A stretch of DNA of 9,983 nt from an uncultured bacterium. Lineage in GTDB: Bacteria; Desulfobacterota; Desulfobulbia; Desulfobulbales; Desulfobulbaceae. This document shows, piece by piece, positions 6,241-9,983 of the stretch. Location of the stretch: positions 1-9,983 of the forward strand of contig CAIMMA010000672.1 of assembly GCA_903842475.1 (NCBI GenBank), read 5' to 3'. The notes under the pieces are model-generated. The model was not told where the DNA came from, searched no databases, and was given only the letters and a program-made list of their open reading frames with translations. The position numbers and the translations under genes are program-made. Each line of letters starts with the position of its first letter. Position 1 is the first letter of the stretch.

Positions 6241-8466
6241 CTAGATTACCTGATCAGATGCGTCCTCGGTCCTTTTGCGAGCGGTGATATCGACATGGGC
6301 CGCCAGCCAGTTGCCCTCGCCAATGCAGCCCACCGACAGCAGCATGGTCAGGCGTTTGCCGTTTTTGCACACATACTCTTCTTCCACGGCCCGAATGGCG
6401 GCGTTTTTCATGCGATCAGAAGTTTCGAAGGCGGCTTGCCAGCAGGCTTCGGAACGGGCGCGTTGCTCCCGGTCGGGCATTGCCAGGGCCCGAAAGTCAT
6501 CCAGGGTTTTTACTTCGCTGGCGGTATAGCCGTAGGTTGCTTTGAAACTGCGGTTGAAATACTCGAAAACCAACTGTCCGTTGTGTTTGACGATCCAGAT
6601 CAAGGGGATAGGGGCGGCGTCGAAAAGCTGCAGGAAGCGTTTCTCCTGGGCAAGTTCGTTTTCCGTGATGTCTTGAATAATCCCTTTTAAACGCAAAGGG
6701 GAACCAAAGTCAGCCGGGCTGATCTGGCCCAGATTACGGATGATTTTCACCCGTCCGTCGGGCATGAGCAGGCGGTGCTTGATATCATAAGGCGTGCGCT
6801 TTTTGCGCAACATGTCGAAGGCCTGCTTGGCCAGATCGAAATCCTCGGGATAGACCAGCTCAAAGAAACGTGTCGGTGAGGCAGGCGTCTGTTTTGGGTC
6901 GAGCTCAAGAATCTCAAAAATTTCATCGGACCAGTAGGACTGACTGGTCGCCGTTTCAAAACGCCAGTTGCCGATGCCGCCAAGCTTTTGTGCGTTCTTG
7001 AGGTCCATCTCGCTGTCGATGAGGCGTTCTTCCGCCAGTTTGCGATCGGTAATGTCAATCACGGTGGAGAGCACGGCCGGATCGCCCTGAAAGAGGACCT
7101 TGGCTGATACACTTTTCACCCATCGCAAGGAACCGTCTTTGGTCAACAACCGGTATTCGTTTTCGACCAGCGGCACACCTGCTGGGATGGCTGCCGGCAA
7201 CTCGGCGGCCCTGTCGGAATTTTCCGGCTCAATCAGATCCAGGGGGGCCATTCCCAGTAATTCTTCAGTCGTGTACCCGGTGATGGCGCTCATCGCCGGA
7301 TTGACGAGCAGCAAACGTCCCTCGCCGATCACCAGGATACCGGCCGCGGAGGCATCCGTGAGGGTTTGAAAGAGGTTTTCGCTGGCGGCAAGTTCGGTTT
7401 GACTGTGCCGTAATCGGCGATGGCTGACCCGAACGATATGCAGCGACACCCAGATAACAATGCAGAGGCAGAGAAACGTAGCCGCGAGCGAGAGATACAG
7501 CGCCCGGTTATCGGCCGCTGGATTCGGATTGTAGAGGAAACCCTGCAAATCAAAATCCGCCGGCATCATTCCCAGTTCGGCATACACTTCGGCCATGTGA
7601 TGCCAACGGCCGGGATACATGTAGCCCACCGGCACCTGGTCGGCCTTGATCAGCGCGATGGTCTCGGTCGCGTCAAAACGCAGGGCTGCCAACGACTTTT
7701 CGGCCGAATATTTTTCCCGAATCATCCGGATAACCTCGTCAGGATGCGCCGCGGCATACTCCCAGCCTCGCAGGCTGGCCAGGCGAAAAGCCTTGGCCCG
7801 GTCCGGATGGTCCCGCAATTCCTGCTCGGCGGCGAACAGGTTGTCGCCGTAAAAATCGATGCCGCCCATCCGGGGCGTGAAGAGCAAATAGGTAAATCCC
7901 GCCTGCCCGAGGGCAAAGGGTTCGTTGCCCGCATAACTCGCCATGGCGTCGGTATTGCCGTCGATCAGGTCCTGAATGTTCAAGGTCTGATCTTGTCTGG
8001 TGATGCGATCCAGGGAGATACCTTCGCGCTGCAGGTAGGCCAGCAGTTCGGCCCCATGGGGGCCCACCATCACCCGTTTGCCCGCCAGATCGTGGACCGT
8101 CCGGATGCCGCTGTCGCCGCCTCGGGTCGCCAGGACGTAGGGCGAGTGCTGGAAAATCACCGCCAGCACCACCACCGGTGCCCCCTTCTGTCGTTCGAGG
8201 AGCAATTGGCTCGTCCCTACGCCGAATTGGGCGTTTCCCGAGAGGACTTCCTCGACGATATTCTGATTTGGTCTGGCCTCCCTGATGCTGACCTCCAGGC
8301 CTGCTTCCCGGTAATACCCGAGTTCCTTGGCCGCATAGTAACCGGCGAACTGGAAACTGTGCGTTCGCCGCAGCTGCAAGGTTACCGAGTCGATGGCTTG
8401 CGCCGGAGCGACCAGGAATAAGGTAAGTTGGATCAGGGCGGCAACAACGAGAACGGATAGGCGCAT
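6241..8466 (-). CDS. Membrane sensor: periplasmic NMT1/THI5-type binding domain plus three PAS domains, no output domain
   Basis: This protein of about 741 residues begins with a clean Sec signal peptide (MRLSVLVVAALIQLTLFLVAPAQA). An NMT1/THI5-like solute-binding domain follows at about 25-313; FQFAGYYAAKELGYYREAGLEV is the family hallmark. One membrane segment lies near 324-347, then three PAS domains at about 361-480, 490-605 and 612-735, each ending in the usual DIT(D/E/A) linker. NMT1/THI5 domains bind pyrimidine thiamine precursors and other small solutes. Comparable fusions normally end in a histidine kinase or GGDEF domain, but here the reading frame stops right after PAS3. It may act through a partner or may be truncated. 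A GTG at 8514 or a TTG at 8484 (AGGA five bases ahead) would start it earlier; I prefer 8466 because the signal peptide is then ideal. Its stop lies 80 bp before the phosphatase ATG, so co-transcription is possible. Confidence 0.88.
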   Translation of the reverse strand: MRLSVLVVAALIQLTLFLVAPAQAIDSVTLQLRRTHSFQFAGYYAAKELGYYREAGLEVSIREARPNQNIVEEVLSGNAQFGVGTSQLLLERQKGAPVVVLAVIFQHSPYVLATRGGDSGIRTVHDLAGKRVMVGPHGAELLAYLQREGISLDRITRQDQTLNIQDLIDGNTDAMASYAGNEPFALGQAGFTYLLFTPRMGGIDFYGDNLFAAEQELRDHPDRAKAFRLASLRGWEYAAAHPDEVIRMIREKYSAEKSLAALRFDATETIALIKADQVPVGYMYPGRWHHMAEVYAELGMMPADFDLQGFLYNPNPAADNRALYLSLAATFLCLCIVIWVSLHIVRVSHRRLRHSQTELAASENLFQTLTDASAAGILVIGEGRLLLVNPAMSAITGYTTEELLGMAPLDLIEPENSDRAAELPAAIPAGVPLVENEYRLLTKDGSLRWVKSVSAKVLFQGDPAVLSTVIDITDRKLAEERLIDSEMDLKNAQKLGGIGNWRFETATSQSYWSDEIFEILELDPKQTPASPTRFFELVYPEDFDLAKQAFDMLRKKRTPYDIKHRLLMPDGRVKIIRNLGQISPADFGSPLRLKGIIQDITENELAQEKRFLQLFDAAPIPLIWIVKHNGQLVFEYFNRSFKATYGYTASEVKTLDDFRALAMPDREQRARSEACWQAAFETSDRMKNAAIRAVEEEYVCKNGKRLTMLLSVGCIGEGNWLAAHVDITARKRTEDASDQVI

Positions 8467-8762
8467 GGAAAAAGACGGGGCCAAAAGTATCCTGAATAAG
8501 GAGGGGGAACGCACGTGGCAACACCAATGGTCTTCGGTTGATTGTAAATCGCCGCGGCATTACCGGCAGGGCCATTTTTTAAAGTATACGGTGGTTATCA
8601 CTTTTCCCGATGTTTGCCAAGAAGGTATATGTACCCGTTGCTCACGGGCGGTGCGGGTACATAGCCTGACGTGACATGCCCTTGCGGTGTTAACCGGGCC
8701 TTGAGTATCGCCCCGGTATTTTCTGCATAAAAAACGGTTTCGCTGGTCCTGACCCCGCAAAG
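8467..8762. other. Intergenic region between sensor and exporter genes
   Basis: No convincing gene is seen in these 296 bases. Read on the minus strand, it starts after the exporter stop with a TTTTTT run (complement of the A run at about 8728-8734) behind only a weak hairpin, so a terminator is possible but not proven. ACCGGG and CCCGGT form a 6-bp inverted repeat with a 13-base loop at about 8693-8717. A longer 10-bp repeat follows (separate entry). A minus-strand TACAAT (8541-8546) is the best -10 candidate for the sensor gene, with only a poor -35 (CTGCCG) 17 bases upstream. Confidence 0.4.
8628..8663. repeat. 10-bp perfect inverted repeat, possible operator
   Basis: The arms TATGTACCCG (8628-8637) and CGGGTACATA (8654-8663) are exact reverse complements separated by 16 bases. 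The inner part of the left arm can also pair with CACGGGC inside the spacer, giving a competing small hairpin. No T run follows on either strand, which argues against an intrinsic terminator. The repeat lies about 160 bp upstream of the sensor start and could be a binding site for a dimeric regulator or a structured leader element. Confidence 0.55.
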
Positions 8763-9479
8763 CTATCTGGTCAGCATCATGAGCCCCAATCCCAGCAGCA
8801 GCAGATACACTATCCGCAGGTAGGTCCGGCGATGTATCCGACCGCTGATTCGAGAGCCTGCAAAGGTCCCGGCCAGCACAAAGCACAGGGTCGCGGCGAA
8901 ATGGCCCAAAACGATTGGGGTGATCATGCCGTTGACGGCATGCACCGCCGCGGTGACATATCCGTTGAGCACGAAAAAGCCGGTGAGGGTGGCTTTAATT
9001 TCGTCTTTTTTCCAGTCATGCAAGGTGGTGTAGATGATAGCCGGGGGGCCGCCGGCGCCAACCGAGGCGGTGATGGCTCCGGAGAAAAAACCAGCGATAT
9101 ACCCCCAGATAGTTCGTGGATTGACGGGCTTGGGTTTGATGGTCAGGTTGAAGACGCTGATGCAGATGAGCAGCAGACCCAGGGCTCGGTTGATCGTGAC
9201 CGGGTCGGCGTGTTTGAGCAGGACGGTGCCGACCAGGACGCCGGGAATCGATCCGATGAGCAGTGGCAGGATTTTACGCCATTCCAGCAGGCGGCGCAAC
9301 TCCCAGGCCATGGTTGTGGTGATGACCAGCCCGCTGAGAATGGACAGGGGGACGGCGGTTTTCACGTCCATAATCAGACACAACAAAGGGATCGCCACCA
9401 GACCGCCACCAAAACCGGTGAGTCCTTGGATGAGGCCAGCGAGAAGAAAGATAAGGCTGGAAAGCAGGAAGATAGTCAT
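8763..9479 (-). CDS. TauE/SafE (TSUP) family membrane anion exporter
   Basis: This 238-residue inner-membrane protein belongs to the TSUP family, whose members export sulfite, sulfoacetate, taurine-derived and other anions. The two family half-repeats are visible: GLIQGLTGFGGGLVAIPLL at residues 15-33 and YIAGFFSGAITASVGAGGPPAIIY in the second half. About seven to eight hydrophobic segments span the chain, and the length is typical. The ATG is chosen because the first membrane segment begins immediately after it and no plausible in-frame start lies close upstream. No Shine-Dalgarno is seen before it, which is odd given a clear promoter about 80 bases upstream. It is apparently transcribed alone, diverging from the polyphosphate phosphotransferase gene. 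In a sulfur-cycling organism sulfite or a related anion is a natural substrate, but sequence alone does not decide. Confidence 0.9.
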   Translation of the reverse strand: MTIFLLSSLIFLLAGLIQGLTGFGGGLVAIPLLCLIMDVKTAVPLSILSGLVITTTMAWELRRLLEWRKILPLLIGSIPGVLVGTVLLKHADPVTINRALGLLLICISVFNLTIKPKPVNPRTIWGYIAGFFSGAITASVGAGGPPAIIYTTLHDWKKDEIKATLTGFFVLNGYVTAAVHAVNGMITPIVLGHFAATLCFVLAGTFAGSRISGRIHRRTYLRIVYLLLLGLGLMMLTR

Positions 9480-9562
9480 GGGGACGGTGGGAATCTGGTG
9501 GTAATTTGTGGAAAAGAGCGTGTACGATAGCAGAACGCAATGATTGTTGCTTGTTCGGGGAT

Positions 9563-9592
9563 AGTATAAATGCAAAACCCGGGGGATGACAA
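9563..9592 (-). promoter_or_regulatory. Sigma70-type promoter for the TSUP exporter
   Basis: On the minus strand, TTGTCA (9587-9592, five of six to consensus) and TATACT (9563-9568, five of six) are separated by 18 bases. Transcription would start near 9556, leaving a leader of about 75-80 bases before the exporter ATG. The same A/T-rich block reads TATAAA on the plus strand (9565-9570), with TTGTTG 15 bases before it, so it may also weakly serve the divergent gene. Confidence 0.5.
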
Positions 9593-9604
9593 TCGTAATC
9601 CCCC
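9581..9604. repeat. Inverted repeat across the exporter -35 box
   Basis: GGGGGAT (9581-9587) and ATCCCCC (9598-9604) form a perfect 7-bp inverted repeat with a 10-base spacer. It surrounds and partly covers the minus-strand -35 hexamer of the exporter promoter. That position suits an operator for a dimeric repressor. No plain function can be read from it. Confidence 0.45.
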
Positions 9605-9727
9605 CAAAGGCAAGGTTGGGTGTGTCTCCGGCACTGGCCATTGCCACCTGAAACTGTGTCGGGAAATCGGTGGGGCGATGCGGCGACTTCTTGCATCCAG
9701 GCCTGAAGCCGTTGTTGCTCAATCAAG

Positions 9728-9736
9728 AAAGGAGGT
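9728..9736 (+). promoter_or_regulatory. Strong ribosome binding site of the polyphosphate phosphotransferase gene
   Basis: AAAGGAGGT is a near-perfect Shine-Dalgarno, ending five bases before the ATG at 9742, and it fixes that start. It is the strongest and best-placed such site in the window; most minus-strand genes rely on overlaps instead. Confidence 0.85.
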
Positions 9737-9741
9737 CGTAT

Positions 9742-9983
9742 ATGTTTGAATCTGCGGAATTAGGGCATAAAATAAAAAAAAGTGTGTACGATGAGGAGGT
9801 TCCTTCCTTGCGTGAAGCCCTGCTCAATGTCCAGATAGATTTGGCCGAATCGGCCAAGTTTCCGGTGATTATCCTGGTCGGGGGATTGGATGGTGCGGGA
9901 CGCGGGGCAACCGTCAACCTGCTCAGCGAATGGATGGATCCTCGTCACGTGCAAACCCATGGGATGGGCGAACCTTCCGACGA
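9742..9983 (+). CDS. pap: Polyphosphate:AMP phosphotransferase-like (PPK2 family), N-terminal part
   Basis: The 80 complete codons visible translate as an N-terminus typical of two-domain PPK2 proteins annotated as polyphosphate:AMP phosphotransferase: MFESAELGHKIKK, then VPSLREALLNVQ, then PVIILVGGLDGAGRGATVNLLSEWMDPR, ending in MGEPSDE. These enzymes use polyphosphate to convert AMP to ADP in the cytoplasm. The Walker A-like loop reads GLDGAGRG, with arginine where lysine is usual. In the studied Pseudomonas two-domain enzyme the C-terminal domain carries activity, so a degenerate first loop would not be surprising. The remaining PPK2 core lies beyond the window. The gene diverges from the exporter, and the 262 bp between them hold the exporter promoter, the -35 inverted repeat, and no convincing strong promoter for this gene. 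The family call is firm; the exact class rests on the N-terminus only. Confidence 0.87.
   Translation, partial: MFESAELGHKIKKSVYDEEVPSLREALLNVQIDLAESAKFPVIILVGGLDGAGRGATVNLLSEWMDPRHVQTHGMGEPSD
9841..9857. repeat. 17-bp near-perfect palindrome inside the PPK2 gene
   Basis: TTGGCCGA (9841-9848) and TCGGCCAA (9850-9857) are exact reverse complements around a single central base. It encodes the residues LAESAK in an amphipathic helix and may be coincidental codon use. Confidence 0.4.

Noticed and set aside
9480..9722. Upstream extension of the exporter frame.
   Set aside because: The added residues show no membrane or family features, and the extension would run through the promoter and inverted repeat; the first membrane helix begins at the ATG at 9479.

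Overview
The window is GC-rich, gene-dense bacterial DNA with eight recognisable protein genes, two of them cut by or running to a window edge; no RNA genes, insertion sequences or CRISPR arrays were seen. The gene set (a periplasmic NMT1/THI5-type binding domain fused to PAS domains, a polyphosphate:AMP phosphotransferase-like gene, and a pterin-like enzyme set beside lipid genes) fits a Desulfobacterota or other deltaproteobacterial genome, perhaps near Desulfobulbales. That placement is an inference from gene content and style and was not searched.

Layout. All genes from 1 to about 9480 lie on the minus strand. In transcription order, right to left, they are: a TauE/SafE-type anion exporter (8763-9479); a 296-bp gap with a 10-bp inverted repeat; a membrane sensor with a periplasmic binding domain and three PAS domains but no output domain (6241-8466); a tyrosine-phosphatase-like enzyme (5372-6160); a CDP-alcohol phosphatidyltransferase with a C-terminal DoxX-like membrane extension (4143-5375); a YbhN/LPG-synthase-type flippase-like membrane protein (3082-4146); a 135-bp gap; a RibD C-terminal-type reductase (2176-2946); a medium-chain dehydrogenase of the SPGTE type (1145-2179); a divergent 6-pyruvoyl-tetrahydropterin-synthase-family protein (743-1120); and a GT4-like glycosyltransferase (1-743, C-terminus off the window). 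On the plus strand, a polyphosphate:AMP phosphotransferase-like gene starts at 9742 and leaves the window on the right.

How the genes may work together. Phosphatase, phosphatidyltransferase and flippase are joined by 4-base ATGA overlaps, so they are almost certainly one operon and look like a module that makes, dephosphorylates and moves a membrane lipid. RibD-type reductase and dehydrogenase are also joined by ATGA, the PTPS-like gene follows after 24 bp, and the glycosyltransferase overlaps it by one base (TGATG). This second set looks like a pathway for a reduced, glycosylated pterin- or deazapurine-like compound. The PTPS-like protein keeps the zinc ligands and the pterin-anchoring glutamate but has lost all three catalytic residues. 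Whether the two modules share one product, for example a lipid-linked pterin, is the most interesting open question here.

The right end holds a divergent intergenic region (9480-9741) with a good sigma70-type promoter for the exporter and an inverted repeat across its -35 box.
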